Assembly: GCF_000612845.1 (NCBI RefSeq)
Contig: NZ_CCAT010000007.1
Coordinates: forward strand, 46,103-110,102
Length of the DNA: 64,000 bases
Source of the DNA: Clostridium ihumii AP5
GTDB taxonomy: Bacteria; Bacillota; Clostridia; Clostridiales; Clostridiaceae
Direction: 5' to 3'
The notes beneath the pieces are model-generated. The model was not told the origin of the DNA, made no database searches, and was given only the letters and a program-made list of their open reading frames with translations. Below, one piece after another: positions 40,901 through 51,838 of this stretch. A program made the translations under genes and the position numbers. How positions within the stretch are numbered: the stretch's first letter is position 1; every line of letters starts with the position of its first letter.

Positions 40901-42281
40901 TAATTTTAACTGCTCCAATTTCTATAATACTATCATTTTCACTAGAAAAACCTGTTGTTTCTAAGTCAAATACGACAATATCATCATTTAACCTTCTATC
41001 TTTACCACCAATTACAATAGGTTCTCCATCATCAACTAAGTAGCCTTCCATTCCATATATAATTTTTATGTCTTTTCCCTTTGATGCATTCATAGCTTCT
41101 GGAAATGCTTGTGCAACACCATGATCAGTTATAGCTATTGCTTTATGCCCCCATTTTGCAGCCATATTTATAAGACTAGTAGCTGATGACATTCCGTCCA
41201 TAGAACTCATAGTAGTATGAGCATGAAGTTCTACTCTTTTTTCTTCATTACTATCATTTCTCTCAGTTTTAGGGATTTTATACATATGTTTTCCCATTAT
41301 TACTATTTCCCTTGCATATGTATCATATATAACTTCACCACTTATTTTACAATGTAAACCAACCTTTAAGTTTTCCTGCATTTTTTCAATTTCTTGATTT
41401 TTAAGGAAACACTTAACTGTTATAGAGCTTGTATAATCTGTTATGCAAAAAGTTGGTATTATTCTTCCTGTTTTAGTTTCTATTATTTCAACTTTAAATA
41501 CATCCCCCATAACAGAAACAAATCCCGATGTCTGATCTAATTCAATTATAGGTGTTATATCTCCTGTTATATGTCTACCTATAATTAGATTTTCATCATT
41601 TGCATCTTTAGTATTGTCATATTTTGTTTTCTTATATCCACCATTACTTCCACTATTATAGTTATTATTATTTGATTTTGGCTTAGGTGATGACTCTTTT
41701 GGAGTTGTCTGCACTGGCTTATTTTTCATAACTTCTTGAATTATATTTAAATTTTCTTTTTCTTTTTCTTCAAAATAATCCTGTTTAGTATTTTCATCAT
41801 ATTCTATATTAAAATTTGTTGTTAATCCATATACTCTTTTTAAAGTATTTTTCATAACTTGATCCATTTTTTTATTTTTTAAAACATCTAGTATAAATTT
41901 ATTGTTTACATCTATTTTAATTTCATCATTTACAATTGATTTCCCACAATTTAAAAGTGCAGTTTTCACTGTAGGAGTCTTCATTGTTACATCATGCACA
42001 AAATCTACCCAATACATAGTTAATACTTCTTCTATGTTTGCATTTTTAATATCCACATACCATATAAATTCAATATCTTTAAACACATCCAAGATATTGA
42101 ATAAAGTCTTTTCTACTTTATCTTTTATATCTTCATTTAATCTACTTTCACCTTTTAAATAAATTATCAATTTTTCGCTTTTTTTAAGGTACTGAATTCT
42201 CAGTACCTTAATATCATAGTCACAAATATCTTTATTCTCATCTAAATGACCTTTTAATAATTCAACTAGGCTTTTATTCAT
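37935..42281 (-). CDS. polC: DNA polymerase III alpha subunit, PolC type
   Basis: 1448 residues, the replicative polymerase of Firmicutes. Order: N-terminal domain (to about 225), OB fold (230-325), PHP domain ([17 protein letters not shown] near 345) split by the inserted 3'-5' exonuclease ([15 protein letters not shown] near 430, HNAPFD near 515, [10 protein letters not shown] near 575), then the polymerase core. A zinc motif (CPKC...CEKCG) lies near 935-965, with the catalytic acids in [11 protein letters not shown] near 985. No intein or break is seen. AGGAGGG precedes the ATG, 18 bases after ispG. Confidence 0.97.
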   Translation of the reverse strand: MNKSLVELLKGHLDENKDICDYDIKVLRIQYLKKSEKLIIYLKGESRLNEDIKDKVEKTLFNILDVFKDIEFIWYVDIKNANIEEVLTMYWVDFVHDVTMKTPTVKTALLNCGKSIVNDEIKIDVNNKFILDVLKNKKMDQVMKNTLKRVYGLTTNFNIEYDENTKQDYFEEKEKENLNIIQEVMKNKPVQTTPKESSPKPKSNNNNYNSGSNGGYKKTKYDNTKDANDENLIIGRHITGDITPIIELDQTSGFVSVMGDVFKVEIIETKTGRIIPTFCITDYTSSITVKCFLKNQEIEKMQENLKVGLHCKISGEVIYDTYAREIVIMGKHMYKIPKTERNDSNEEKRVELHAHTTMSSMDGMSSATSLINMAAKWGHKAIAITDHGVAQAFPEAMNASKGKDIKIIYGMEGYLVDDGEPIVIGGKDRRLNDDIVVFDLETTGFSSENDSIIEIGAVKIRNGEVIESFNEFVNPERNIPYKITELTSITNEMVRNAETIKEILPKFMNFIGDSMVAAHNAPFDTSFIKANCKRMGLNFTSAIMDTIPLSKFLFPDLKRYKLNTICNHIGISLENHHRAVDDARATAEIALHCFEKLKKEYNIEDVNTLNAEYIRNFDIKKAMTYHVIVLAKNQAGIKNLYKIISKSNLEYFHRRPRLPKSLIQEYREGLIIGSACEAGQVFKEVLQGKSFEELENLVNFYDYLEIQPIGNNKFLIEKGNVKDEDELREINKKICDLANKYGKPVVATGDVHFLDPKDEVFRRILMAGQGFSDADNQPPLYFKTTTEMLKEFSYLGEEKAREVVIVNPNKIADEVEFVKPIPDETFPPKIEGADDDIRNMTMEKVHRIYGEKLPEVIQQRLDKELNSIINNGYAVLYLIAHKLVAKSISDGYLVGSRGSVGSSFVATMTDITEVNGLPPHYVCPKCKHSEFFMDGSVASGVDLPEKNCEKCGTPYIRDGHDIPFETFLGFEGDKEPDIDLNFSGDNQGDIHKYTEVLFGEGHTFKAGTIGTIAEKTAYGFVKKYLDERGVNVPSAEIDRLTIGCTGVKRTTGQHPGGIMVVPNDNEIYNFCPIQHPADDPNSDIITTHFDYHSISGRLLKLDILGHDDPTVLRMLQDITGLDPHDIPLSDPKVLSIFTSPEALGVTVEELGCEVGSYGIPEFGTKFVRQMLLDTKPKTFSDLVRISGLSHGTDVWLNNAQYYIKEGYTTLKDCIATRDDIMVYLIYKGLPPKIAFNIMEKVRKGKGLSEEHEKIMRENNVPDWYIGSCKKIKYMFPKGHAAAYVMMAVRIAYYKVYYPKAYYATYFTVRADDFDGDIVIKGEDAIKVKMDEISELGNKVGPKEKGLLTILELSYEMYKRGIKFLPVDLYKSHATKFLIEGESIRIPLSGLQGVGVNAAKSIMEARKNGEFISKQDMKDRSSVSKTVIEALSNHGALGDLPETNQLSLF

Positions 42282-42299
42282 CTGTAATCCCTCCTAGTC

Positions 42300-43349
42300 T
42301 TATAATTTGTCTATCTCTTTCATAAGTTCAGATACAAGTTCTTCTTCTTTTACTTTTTTTATTATCTGACCTTTTTTAAATATTATTCCACAACCTTTTC
42401 CCCCAGCAATTCCAATATCCGCCTCTTTAGCTTCACCGGGTCCATTAACAACACATCCCATAACCGCTACTTTTATGTTTTTATTCACACTTGAAAGTTT
42501 TTCTTCTACCTCATTAGCTATATCTATTAAATTTATTTCAGTTCTTCCACAAGTTGGACAAGATACAAATTTAATACCATCATCTATATAACCTAAAGAC
42601 TTTAAAATTTCCCTTCCAACTTTAACCTCTTCTTCAACATCACCAGTTATAGACACTCTTAAAGTATCACCTATTCCTTCTGAAAGAACACTTCCTATTC
42701 CTACACTTGATTTAACTGTGGCTTGAAATATTGTTCCTGCTTCAGTTACACCTAAATGTAGAGGATAGTCTACTTTACTTGACATAAGCCTGTAACTTTC
42801 TATCATTTCATTTACGTTTGAAGATTTTATCGAAATAACTATATCATGAAAATCTAAGCTTTCTAAAATTTTAACATGTTCTAGTGCACTTTCAACCAAA
42901 GCTTCTGGACAAGGTCTACCATACTTTTCTAATATTCCTTTTTCTAAAGAACCTGCATTCACACCAATTCTTATAGGAATGTTTTTTTCTTTTGCTATTT
43001 CAACTACTTTTTCAACTCTATCTCTACTTCCTATGTTGCCTGGATTGATTCTTAGTTTAGATATACCATTTTCCATAGCTTTTATTGCTAATCTATAATC
43101 AAAATGTATATCAGCAACAACAGGTATATTTACTCTTTTTACAATTTCTTTTATAGCTTCTGCTGCTTCCATATCTGGAACAGCGCACCTTACTATGTCA
43201 CACCCTGCTTTCTCAAGTCTTAATATTTGATTAACAGTAGCTTCTATATCTCTTGTATCTGTATTTGTCATTGATTGAACCGCAATTTTAGAATCTCCAC
43301 CTATATATATATTGCCAACTTTTATTTTTCTTGTGTCACGTCTTTTCAT
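42300..43349 (-). CDS. ispG: 4-hydroxy-3-methylbut-2-enyl-diphosphate synthase
   Basis: 349 residues. Fe-S enzyme of the non-mevalonate isoprenoid route, converting MEcPP to HMBPP. TIM-barrel N-terminal part with [13 protein letters not shown] near 24; the C-terminal cluster ligands are C-P-T-C-G-R near 265 and C in [20 protein letters not shown] near 300. Short bacterial form without the plant insert. In one run dxr-rseP-ispG-polC with spacers of 12-18 bases, so two isoprenoid steps flank the protease. Confidence 0.97.
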   Translation of the reverse strand: MKRRDTRKIKVGNIYIGGDSKIAVQSMTNTDTRDIEATVNQILRLEKAGCDIVRCAVPDMEAAEAIKEIVKRVNIPVVADIHFDYRLAIKAMENGISKLRINPGNIGSRDRVEKVVEIAKEKNIPIRIGVNAGSLEKGILEKYGRPCPEALVESALEHVKILESLDFHDIVISIKSSNVNEMIESYRLMSSKVDYPLHLGVTEAGTIFQATVKSSVGIGSVLSEGIGDTLRVSITGDVEEEVKVGREILKSLGYIDDGIKFVSCPTCGRTEINLIDIANEVEEKLSSVNKNIKVAVMGCVVNGPGEAKEADIGIAGGKGCGIIFKKGQIIKKVKEEELVSELMKEIDKL

Positions 43350-43361
43350 AATTGCTCCTTC

Positions 43362-44399
43362 CTAGAACTTAATAGGTCTAACTATATCCTTAACTAAAAC
43401 CACTACCATAAGCGCCATTAACACCATAAATCCATAATAATTTAACTTTGCTATTTTTTCTTTATTAAATTCTCTTCTTGTTATTATTTGCAGTATTAGT
43501 ATTAATGTCCATCCTCCATCTAATGCAGGGAATGGAATTATGTTGAATATAGCTAACTGCACACTTAAATACGCTGCTAAAAACATTAATGTAGTAAGCC
43601 CCTGTCTTGCTGCTTCACCAGAAATTCTAATTATAGTTATAGGACCACCTACATCATCCGCTGATAGCTGTCCTTTAAATAACTGTCCAAAAAAACCAAA
43701 AGTTTGTTTTGTAAGACTTACAGTTTCACCAAACCCATGTTTAACTGCTTCTAATATATTAGGTGTTTTTATACTACCATAAATGCCAACTAAATATTGT
43801 TTTTTACTTTCATCAAGTTCTGGTTTTATAGTAAATTCTTTTGTTTCATTTTCTCTTTTTACTTCTATATTAACTTCTTTGCCTTCACTTAGCATAATTC
43901 CTGTCACAAAATCTTCCCAAGAAACTACTTCATTTCCATTTACTTTTTTTATTTCATCTCCAGCCTTAATACCAACTTGTTGTGCTGGTGAATTATCAAT
44001 TAATTGACTTACTATTGGAATTTTAATTCCCTCTACTCTTCCAACAATAGCAAAAAGTAAAATTGCAAGTACTATATTCATTATTGGACCTGCTAAAACT
44101 ATAGATAATTTTTGCCATGATGACTTATTTGCATATGCTCTAGGATCCGAACTTGTAACTTCATCATCCTCTCCATACATTTTTACATATCCACCTATAG
44201 GTAATAAACAAATCTTATATTCAGTTTCTTTTCCTTTTATTCCAAATAATTTAGGTCCCATTCCTATTGAAAATTCATCTACTCGAACATCATTTATTTT
44301 AGCTAAAATAAAATGTCCAAATTCATGTACTATAACTAAAATTCCAAATGCAATTATAGCCATAAGTATATGTCCTATATTTTGAAAAACAGCTCCCAT
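43362..44399 (-). CDS. rseP: Site-2 protease RseP (RasP)
   Basis: 345 residues. Intramembrane zinc protease that cuts anti-sigma factors and signal peptides. HEFGH in the first helix (near 25) supplies the metal His pair and Glu; the third ligand is in NIIPFPALDGG near 295 (FPALDG). One PDZ domain (about 125-200, AGDEIKKVNGNEV). Four membrane helices. It lies 14 bases after dxr. Confidence 0.95.
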   Translation of the reverse strand: MGAVFQNIGHILMAIIAFGILVIVHEFGHFILAKINDVRVDEFSIGMGPKLFGIKGKETEYKICLLPIGGYVKMYGEDDEVTSSDPRAYANKSSWQKLSIVLAGPIMNIVLAILLFAIVGRVEGIKIPIVSQLIDNSPAQQVGIKAGDEIKKVNGNEVVSWEDFVTGIMLSEGKEVNIEVKRENETKEFTIKPELDESKKQYLVGIYGSIKTPNILEAVKHGFGETVSLTKQTFGFFGQLFKGQLSADDVGGPITIIRISGEAARQGLTTLMFLAAYLSVQLAIFNIIPFPALDGGWTLILILQIITRREFNKEKIAKLNYYGFMVLMALMVVVLVKDIVRPIKF

Positions 44400-44413
44400 A
44401 TCAATTCATCTCC

Positions 44414-45571
44414 CTACATATTAAATTTTTTTCTTACATAATTTCTAACTTTTTCATCTGTTGATATTATCTCTTCTAATGTTGGATTTTCTATATATTC
44501 TAATGTATTCATACATTCTCTTATTATATCTTCAATTTGAAGATATGATATTTTATTTTCTAAAAATAATTCTACTGCAATTTCATTTGCTCCATTCATT
44601 ATAGCTGGTAAATTACCACCTTTTCTGCCTGCTATATAAGCAAGTTTTAAACATCCAAAAGTTTCTATATCAGGTTTTTCAAAAGTTAATTTACCTATTT
44701 CAGCAAAATTTAATTTTTCAACTACACACTTTTCTCTTTTAGGATAATTTAATGCATATTGTATAGGCAACTTCATATCAGTACTACCTAGTTGAGCAAT
44801 AACACTACCATCTATGTACTCTACCATTGAATGTACTATACTTTGAGGATGTACTACAACCTCTATATCATCATAATTAGCATTAAATAAATGGTGTGCC
44901 TCTATTACTTCTAATCCTTTATTTACCAAAGTCGATGAGTCAATAGAAATTTTTTTCCCCATTGACCACTTAGGATGATTAAGTGCCTCCTCAGCTTCTA
45001 TTTTAGAAAGTTGTTCCCTTTTTTTTCCTCTAAAAGGTCCCCCTGATGCTGTTAATATTATCTTATTAACACTTTCTTTATCATTTCCCTGTAAACTTTG
45101 AAAAATAGCTCCATGTTCTGAATCCACTGGTAATATTCTTATATTATTTTCCCTAGCTTCTCTCATAACTATATCACCAGCAACTACTAATGTTTCCTTA
45201 TTTGCAAGGGCTATATCCTTTTTAGCTCTAATAGCATTTATTGTTGGAGTAAGTCCAATCATCCCTACAACAGAAGTAACAACCATCTCTATTTCGTCTA
45301 ATGTCGCTATTTTGTTAAGCCCATCTAATCCTTTATATACTTCTATATCTAAGCTATTATCTTCACAATAATTTTTAACCTTTTCAAAAGATTTTTCATC
45401 CATCATAGCAACATATTTAGGATCAAATTCTTTAATAATATCTATTACTTTTTCGTAGCTTGTATTAGCAGACACCCCTACAATATTAAAATTTTCTTTT
45501 TCATTTCTTACAACATCTAATGTTTGTGTTCCAATTGACCCTGTAACACCTAATATACTTATATTTTTCAA
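44414..45571 (-). CDS. dxr: 1-deoxy-D-xylulose-5-phosphate reductoisomerase
   Basis: 385 residues. Converts DXP to MEP with NADPH; target of fosmidomycin. Nucleotide motif LGVTGSIGTQTLDVV at 7-21, LANKETLVVAG near 122, metal and substrate motif PVDSEHGAIFQ near 146, TASGGPFRG near 174. Length is normal. Start is TTG at 45571, eight bases after AAGGAG. First gene of the dxr-rseP-ispG-polC run, after a 179-base gap with no clear promoter. Confidence 0.96.
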   Translation of the reverse strand: MKNISILGVTGSIGTQTLDVVRNEKENFNIVGVSANTSYEKVIDIIKEFDPKYVAMMDEKSFEKVKNYCEDNSLDIEVYKGLDGLNKIATLDEIEMVVTSVVGMIGLTPTINAIRAKKDIALANKETLVVAGDIVMREARENNIRILPVDSEHGAIFQSLQGNDKESVNKIILTASGGPFRGKKREQLSKIEAEEALNHPKWSMGKKISIDSSTLVNKGLEVIEAHHLFNANYDDIEVVVHPQSIVHSMVEYIDGSVIAQLGSTDMKLPIQYALNYPKREKCVVEKLNFAEIGKLTFEKPDIETFGCLKLAYIAGRKGGNLPAIMNGANEIAVELFLENKISYLQIEDIIRECMNTLEYIENPTLEEIISTDEKVRNYVRKKFNM

Positions 45572-45750
45572 AAAAATCGCTCCTTCTAATTTATAACTTC
45601 AATCTTCAAAGTTATAATAATATTAAGTTGAATTACCTCTATGTTATTTTGATTTTATCTTAATATGGAGGAAATTTAACTTTTACTTTTTCTTAAGTTT
45701 AAATTAGTTAACAAATATCTGTATTAAATAATTTATATTATACTTATCTA

Positions 45751-46767
45751 TTATTTAATGTATTTATTCACACTATAAATTTTATCAAATTCACAACTAT
45801 TTTTAAATATAAATTCATCACAAGTTACAACATATAATATTCCCATAACCATTCCAACTACTCCAAAATTTTTCATACCTATATACATAGATAAAATCAT
45901 AGCTAATGGGGATATGTTCATTTTATAACTCATAAACTTTGTTTGAATAATTTGACTATTGAAAACTAATATTATATATAATATTACTAAAGCTAAAGAT
46001 ATTATTTTATTTCCCATACACCAATAGTATATAATAAGCGGTATAAAAACTATAACTGTACCAACATAGGGTACAAAATCTAAGACACCACAAATAACCC
46101 CTAAGCTTATAGGTTTTTTTATTCTGAGAATTACAAATCCAATAATTGTTATTATCATATTAATAAAAGCAGAGTAGAATAATACTCTAATTAAATTTTT
46201 TAAATCGCATATTTTTTTACATATCTTTATATAATTATCTTTGCCAATTATTCTGATAATGAAACACCCTATAGATTTTGTATCTGATAATATAAAATAA
46301 GCTGTTATATTTCCTATAAAATACGTAAAAATATGTCCTGTCGTATATATTGCACCCTTAGTAATAATCCCACTATTAATTACATAATATATTTTTTCTA
46401 TAATAACATTCTTTAAAGTGTTCATATTTATATTGTTAAATGGTAAAAAGCTATTATATATTTCAATTAAATATTCTAATACTCCTTCTAATTGATTCTT
46501 AAAAAAAGTAATTCCAAATGTAAATACAAAATTTCCTAAAGCAAATAAAATAATAAAGAAAAGGCTGTTTATAAAAACTATACTAATTATAGCACTTGCC
46601 TTTTCTCCAAATGTATTGTTTCTCTTTAACATTCTATATAGCGGCAATGAAAGTAAGATTATAATTATTGTCACTATTATAGGTCTTATATACTTAGTAA
46701 TTACAACAGTAAAAATTATAAATGATATTAATAATAATATACTATAAACAAGTTCTTTATATTTCAC
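45751..46767 (-). CDS. AI-2E family transporter-like membrane protein
   Basis: 338 residues with about seven or eight membrane helices and the family mark DFVPYVGTVIVFIPLIIYY near 230-250. The family includes quorum-signal exporters and Na+/H+ antiporters and its members are hard to assign. Start is GTG at 46767, only two bases after the cdsA stop, so it is translated from the uppS-cdsA transcript. In many Firmicutes dxr directly follows cdsA; here this gene sits between them. Confidence 0.85.
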   Translation of the reverse strand: MKYKELVYSILLLISFIIFTVVITKYIRPIIVTIIIILLSLPLYRMLKRNNTFGEKASAIISIVFINSLFFIILFALGNFVFTFGITFFKNQLEGVLEYLIEIYNSFLPFNNINMNTLKNVIIEKIYYVINSGIITKGAIYTTGHIFTYFIGNITAYFILSDTKSIGCFIIRIIGKDNYIKICKKICDLKNLIRVLFYSAFINMIITIIGFVILRIKKPISLGVICGVLDFVPYVGTVIVFIPLIIYYWCMGNKIISLALVILYIILVFNSQIIQTKFMSYKMNISPLAMILSMYIGMKNFGVVGMVMGILYVVTCDEFIFKNSCEFDKIYSVNKYIK

Positions 46768-46769
46768 CC

Positions 46770-47570
46770 CTACATCCCCATAAAAATTGTTATATAATAG
46801 TATACTACTACCGATACAAAAAGTATGCTATCAAATCTATCTAATATTCCTCCATGTCCTGGTATAAGATTACTATAATCTTTTATTTCTGCATGTCTTT
46901 TTATAGATGATGCCACTAAATCTCCTATTTGTCCAAATACCCCACCTAAAATACCTATTATTACATAGTTATATAATGAAATTTCAACACCAAATTTAGA
47001 AATTACATAACCATATATAGTACATCCAATTACACTTCCTATCAATCCACCTATTGAACCTTCCAAAGTTTTATTAGGACTGACTTTAGGACTTATCTTA
47101 TGTTTTCCTAAAAATCTACCAGTATAATAAGCAAAAGTATCACATACCCATGATGATATAAATACTATCCATATTAAATAATTTCCATTAACTTTTCGTT
47201 CTATAAGAACTAATAAACTAAAAAAAACTGTTACATATAAAAAGGGTAGAATAGTAACTGCTATATCTATAAAATTGTACTTAGTATTTATTATAGGTAT
47301 TATCAACGAAACAAATACAAAGCCCACTATTATATAAGAAAATACTTCAAAATTAAATTTTTCTCCTAAAGTTACAAAATATATAATAGTCATTAAATAC
47401 CCTATATACGGTACTGGATTTAATTTGCTACTTTTTGATGCATTATTAAACTCATAGATACCACATAAGGCTAAAATCATTACAAAATATTTTAACCAAA
47501 TACCACCTATTAAGAAAAATATTAAAGCTGGTGCTATCATTGCAGCACCAATATATCTCTTATTTACCAC
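46770..47570 (-). CDS. cdsA: Phosphatidate cytidylyltransferase
   Basis: 266 residues, seven or eight membrane helices. Makes CDP-diacylglycerol from phosphatidate and CTP, the precursor used by PgsA. The CTP-transferase signature S-x-I-K-R-x(3)-K-D...P-G-H-G-G-x-L-D-R-x-D is present as SSIKRHAEIKDYSNLIPGHGG with DRFDS near 245. Start is GTG, seven bases after GGAGAG. It follows uppS by 14 bases. Confidence 0.95.
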   Translation of the reverse strand: MVNKRYIGAAMIAPALIFFLIGGIWLKYFVMILALCGIYEFNNASKSSKLNPVPYIGYLMTIIYFVTLGEKFNFEVFSYIIVGFVFVSLIIPIINTKYNFIDIAVTILPFLYVTVFFSLLVLIERKVNGNYLIWIVFISSWVCDTFAYYTGRFLGKHKISPKVSPNKTLEGSIGGLIGSVIGCTIYGYVISKFGVEISLYNYVIIGILGGVFGQIGDLVASSIKRHAEIKDYSNLIPGHGGILDRFDSILFVSVVVYYYITIFMGM

Positions 47571-47584
47571 TTTTATTCTCTCCT

Positions 47585-48352
47585 TTATTGTTTAACTTTG
47601 CCAAATCTTCTATCTCTGTTTTGATAGTCATATATAGCTTTTTCTAAATTTCTTTCACTAAAATCTGGCCACTTTATATTTGAATACCAAAATTCAGAAT
47701 ATGCACTTTGCCATAATAAATAATTACTAAGCCTTTGTTCTCCACTAGGTCTTATTATTAAATCTGGATCAGGCATTCCTTTTGTATATAAATTCATAGA
47801 CATTAAATTTTCATTAATATCCTCTATATTAATGTCACCTTTACAAACTTTTTCACAAATTTTCTTTGTTGCATAAACTATTTCATTTCTTCCGCCATAG
47901 TTCAAAGCTATATTAAGAACTATTCCTTCATTGTTTTTTGTAAGTTCCTTCAAATCCTTTATTGCTTTCAAACTATTAGATGGTAATTTTGAAATGTCAC
48001 CTATAGTATTAAATTTCACATTGTTTTTATGTAGGTTTTCACCTTCTTTTTGTGCGAATTCTATTATTAAATTCATAAGTGCATTAACTTCATCTTTAGG
48101 TCTATTCCAATTTTCTGTTGAAAATGCATATAAAGTTAAATATTTTACACCTAAATGTGCACTTCTATCTAATATTTTTTTTATTGTTTTCATACCTTCC
48201 CTATGTCCCATCATTCTTGGAAGACCTCTTTCTTTAGCCCATCTTCCATTTCCATCCATTATTATAGCTATATGTTTAGGCATTCTATCATAATCTAATT
48301 CTATAATTTCTTTATCATCATTATTTCTATTTCTTTTAATAAATTTAAACAC
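47585..48352 (-). CDS. uppS: Isoprenyl transferase (undecaprenyl diphosphate synthase)
   Basis: 255 residues. Makes the C55 lipid carrier for wall synthesis. The catalytic Asp is in IAIIMDGNGRWAKERG near 31; GHREGMK, AFSTENW and RPSGEQRLSNYLLWQSAYSE follow. The ORF stays open to 48454, but neither ATG in that extension has a ribosome site. GTG 48352 lies 6 bases after GGAGAG and gives the normal family length, so it is chosen. Confidence 0.95.
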   Translation of the reverse strand: MFKFIKRNRNNDDKEIIELDYDRMPKHIAIIMDGNGRWAKERGLPRMMGHREGMKTIKKILDRSAHLGVKYLTLYAFSTENWNRPKDEVNALMNLIIEFAQKEGENLHKNNVKFNTIGDISKLPSNSLKAIKDLKELTKNNEGIVLNIALNYGGRNEIVYATKKICEKVCKGDINIEDINENLMSMNLYTKGMPDPDLIIRPSGEQRLSNYLLWQSAYSEFWYSNIKWPDFSERNLEKAIYDYQNRDRRFGKVKQ

Positions 48353-48503
48353 TATTTTCTCTCCATTCCATAAAGTCATATATTTTCTTTTGTATTTGTT
48401 TATATTACTAATTTTATCAAATATTTTATAATAATTATACAATATAATAAACATTTTATATCTATTATATTGTAAAAGATTTTATATAATATACCTATTT
48501 TCA

Positions 48504-48563
48504 TAATTTCATATTATTAATAAAACCTGCAAAACTGCAGGTTTTATTAATAATATGAAATTA
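48504..48563 (-). terminator. 28-bp perfect palindromic terminator of frr
   Basis: Arms 48504-48531 and 48536-48563 are exact complements around a 4-base loop. The core CCTGCA-loop-TGCAGG followed by TTTTATT is a classic terminator; an AT stem extends it outward and includes the frr stop codon. Confidence 0.9.
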
Positions 48564-49118
48564 AATTGACATAACGTCTTTTTCTTTATCAGCAATAATA
48601 GTATCAACTTGTTTTACAAATTTATCAGTTTCTTTTTGGATGTTTTCTTCTGCTTTTTTAACTTCATCCTCACTAATTTCCCCATCTTTTTTCAATGATT
48701 TTATTTTATCATTAGCATCTCTTCTTATTGATCTTATTGCAACTTTTGCATCTTCTCCAACTTTTTTTATGTTTTTAACAAGATTCTTTCTTGTTTCTTC
48801 TGTAAGTTCAGCTATTATTAATCTTATAACTGATCCATCACTTGTTGGATTTAACCCTAAATCAGACTTTAATATAGCTTTTTCTATATCTTTTAAAGAA
48901 CTTTTATCCCATGGTTGAATTAAAAGCACTCTTGGTTCTGGTGCAGATACATTAGCCACTTGGTTTAAAGGTACCATACTTCCGTAGCACTCAACCTCTA
49001 TTCTATCAAGCATTTTAGGGTTAGCTCTTCCAGCTTTCATTGTTGATAATTCATTTTTTAAAACTGATATTGTTTTGTTCATTTTTTCATCAGCGGTTTT
49101 AATTACTTCTTTCATCAT
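48561..49118 (-). CDS. frr: Ribosome recycling factor
   Basis: 185 residues, the family length. Splits the post-termination ribosome together with EF-G. The helical domain I carries LSTMKAGRANPKMLD near 25 and the C-terminal helices RKNLVKNIKKVGEDAKVAIRS-type sequence near 115-135. Two adjacent ATGs follow GGAGG. It lies 17 bases after pyrH, the usual pyrH-frr pair. Confidence 0.97.
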   Translation of the reverse strand: MMKEVIKTADEKMNKTISVLKNELSTMKAGRANPKMLDRIEVECYGSMVPLNQVANVSAPEPRVLLIQPWDKSSLKDIEKAILKSDLGLNPTSDGSVIRLIIAELTEETRKNLVKNIKKVGEDAKVAIRSIRRDANDKIKSLKKDGEISEDEVKKAEENIQKETDKFVKQVDTIIADKEKDVMSI

Positions 49119-49135
49119 ATAAAAACTACCTCCAA

Positions 49136-49879
<744 letters not shown>

Positions 49880-49928
49880 TTATTATTATTATATCAAAGA
49901 TTTGTAAATTTATATGTCTATTTTAAAA

Positions 49929-49951
49929 AAAGAGAACACAGGGTTCTCTTT
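49929..49951 (-). terminator. Terminator of rpsB-tsf
   Basis: 9-bp stem AAAGAGAAC/GTTCTCTTT with a 5-base loop and a U-run on the minus strand, 8 bases past the tsf stop. Confidence 0.88.
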
Positions 49952-49958
49952 AATTTTA

Positions 49959-50876
49959 TTATTTTCCTTGCATTTTTTTGATTTCTTCTGCAAAGTTTTC
50001 TTCTTTTTTCTCGATTCCTTCTCCTCTTTCGAATCTAGCGAATCTTGTTATTTTTATATCAGCTCCAGCTTTTTTAGATTCTTCTTGAAGGTATTTAGCT
50101 ATTGTATAGTCTCCATTTTTTACCCAAATTTGGTCTACTAAACAAACTTCTTTTAAGTATTTTTTAGCTCTTCCTAAAACCATTTTTTCAACTATGTTTT
50201 CTGGTTTTCCTTCATTTAAAGCTTGAACTCTATAGATTTCTTTTTCTTTTTCTAAAGTTTCATGATCTACTTTGCTTTCATCTAAGAATAATGGATTAGC
50301 TGCTGCAACTTGCATAGCAACATCTTTTCCTACTACTTCTAAGAATTCTCCTTGTTTTTCACAAGCTAATTCAACCATAACAGCAATTCTTCCGCCACCA
50401 TGGATATAACTTTGAAGCATTCCATTTTCTATTGAGAATCTTTCAAATCTTCTTATAGACATATTTTCACCAATTTTAGCAATTAATGCTGTTAATACGT
50501 CTTTAATTGTAGAATTTTCATCAGCTATGTATTTTTCTTCTACTAACTCTTCTACTGTAGTTACATTTGATAATGTAACTTGTTTAGCAACATTGTTTGC
50601 TAAAGCTGCAAACTCTTCATTCGCAGCAACGAAGTCAGTTTCACAGTTAACTTCTACTACTGCACCTTTTTTGTGATCTTCACTAATATAAGTTACTACT
50701 AGACCCTCAGCCGCAATTCTTCCAGCTTTTTTAGCTGCTGCCGCTAGACCCTTTTCTCTTAAAGTTTCTATAGCTTTATCCATGTCTCCATTTGTTTCAT
50801 TTAAAGCCTTTTTGCAGTCCATCATTCCTGCACCAGTTCTTTCTCTAAGCTCTTTTACCATGCTTGCAGTTATCAT
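49959..50876 (-). CDS. tsf: Elongation factor Ts
   Basis: 305 residues. Nucleotide exchange factor for EF-Tu. UBA-like N-terminal domain with [19 protein letters not shown], then the two dimerisation subdomains ([18 protein letters not shown] near 73). The ATG at 50876 is 9 bases after GGAGG. It follows rpsB by 123 bases containing a strong hairpin. Confidence 0.97.
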   Translation of the reverse strand: MITASMVKELRERTGAGMMDCKKALNETNGDMDKAIETLREKGLAAAAKKAGRIAAEGLVVTYISEDHKKGAVVEVNCETDFVAANEEFAALANNVAKQVTLSNVTTVEELVEEKYIADENSTIKDVLTALIAKIGENMSIRRFERFSIENGMLQSYIHGGGRIAVMVELACEKQGEFLEVVGKDVAMQVAAANPLFLDESKVDHETLEKEKEIYRVQALNEGKPENIVEKMVLGRAKKYLKEVCLVDQIWVKNGDYTIAKYLQEESKKAGADIKITRFARFERGEGIEKKEENFAEEIKKMQGK

Positions 50877-50908
50877 TGATAAATTCCTCCTATTCTTAAC
50901 TAATTTAA

Positions 50909-50942
50909 AAGGTAAATGAAAGACACCGCCTTCACTTACCTT
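50909..50942 (-). promoter_or_regulatory. Hairpin between rpsB and tsf (candidate attenuator)
   Basis: 14 pairs form in the minus RNA between AAGGTAAGTGAAGG and CTTTCATTTACCTT, including G-U pairs that exist only in this strand, around the loop CGGTGT. A short UUUU follows. It could lower tsf relative to rpsB or mark a processing site. Confidence 0.65.
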
Positions 50943-50999
50943 AAAAATTTATATCCTATAACATTTTTTTAAATGTTAATTATTCAAGGTAAAATAAAA

Positions 51000-51701
51000 T
51001 TACTCAGCTAATTGTTCACCTTGTCTTGCTTCGATTATAGCATCTGCTAATCTTTCAGTTATTAGTTTTACTGCTCTGATTGCATCATCGTTTCCTGGTA
51101 TTACATAGTCAACTTCATCTGGATCACAGTTTGTGTCAACTATTGCTATAACTGGTATTCCTAATATTTTAGCTTCTGATATAGCATTTTTTTCTTTTCT
51201 TGGATCTACAACAAATAATGCTCCAATTTTGTTAGCATCCATGTTTCTGATTCCGCCTAAGTTCTTTTCAAGTTTTTCTCTTTCATTTTTTAATTGAGAA
51301 ACTTCTTTCTTTGGTAGAACTTCGAATATTCCATCTTCTTCCATCTTATCTAATTCTTCTAGTCTTGCTATTCTAGTTTTGATAGTAGTGAAGTTTGTTA
51401 ACATTCCACCTAACCATCTGTTGTTTACGAAGTGCATTCCAGATCTGATTGCTTCTTCTTGAATAGCTTCTTGAGCTTGTTTTTTAGTTCCAACGAAAAG
51501 AATATCTTTTCCTTCTTCTGATACAGATTTTAAGAAATCATATGCTTCATCGATTTTCTTTACTGTTTTTTGTAAATCTATTATATAGATTCCGTTTCTC
51601 TCAGTGAATATGTATGGAGCCATTTTAGGGTTCCATCTTCTTGTTTGGTGTCCAAAATGTACACCAGCTTCTAATAATTGTTTCATTGATATTACTGCCA
51701 T
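51000..51701 (-). CDS. rpsB: 30S ribosomal protein S2
   Basis: 233 residues, normal length. Needed for S1-type and tmRNA functions on the 30S platform. Family marks: [19 protein letters not shown] at 9-27, [11 protein letters not shown] near 70, [12 protein letters not shown] near 93, [24 protein letters not shown] near 180. AGGAGG precedes the ATG. It has its own promoter and a folded leader of about 100 nt. Confidence 0.98.
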   Translation of the reverse strand: MAVISMKQLLEAGVHFGHQTRRWNPKMAPYIFTERNGIYIIDLQKTVKKIDEAYDFLKSVSEEGKDILFVGTKKQAQEAIQEEAIRSGMHFVNNRWLGGMLTNFTTIKTRIARLEELDKMEEDGIFEVLPKKEVSQLKNEREKLEKNLGGIRNMDANKIGALFVVDPRKEKNAISEAKILGIPVIAIVDTNCDPDEVDYVIPGNDDAIRAVKLITERLADAIIEARQGEQLAE

Positions 51702-51726
51702 TTTAAATTCCTCCTGGTTATTCCTC

Positions 51727-51788
51727 CATTGCTATCATTTTCCTAAAAAACCCTTTTAGAAAGGCACCTTTTTAGTGAATCAGCAATG
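51727..51788 (-). promoter_or_regulatory. Structured rpsB leader (candidate S2 autoregulatory element)
   Basis: Three nested stems can be read: CATTGCT/AGCAATG (51727-51733 with 51782-51788), CTAAAAA/TTTTTAG (51743-51749 with 51769-51775) and CCTTT/AAAGG (51752-51756 with 51760-51764, 3-base loop). The outer stem ends just before a purine-rich ribosome site. rpsB leaders bind S2 in other bacteria; binding here is inferred. Confidence 0.6.
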
Positions 51789-51809
51789 TGTGTATTTCTT
51801 ACCTGTGTT

Positions 51810-51838
51810 AGTATATCATAATCATTATAACTATTCAA
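51810..51838 (-). promoter_or_regulatory. Promoter of rpsB-tsf
   Basis: TTGAAT (-35, 51833-51838) and TATACT (-10, 51810-51815), 17 bases apart with extended TG. The block TATGATATACTAA is identical to that of the rimP promoter. Confidence 0.78.

Noticed and set aside
48353..48454. 34-residue N-terminal extension of UppS
   Set aside because: Neither ATG in it has a ribosome site, and the GTG at 48352 with GGAGAG gives the normal length.
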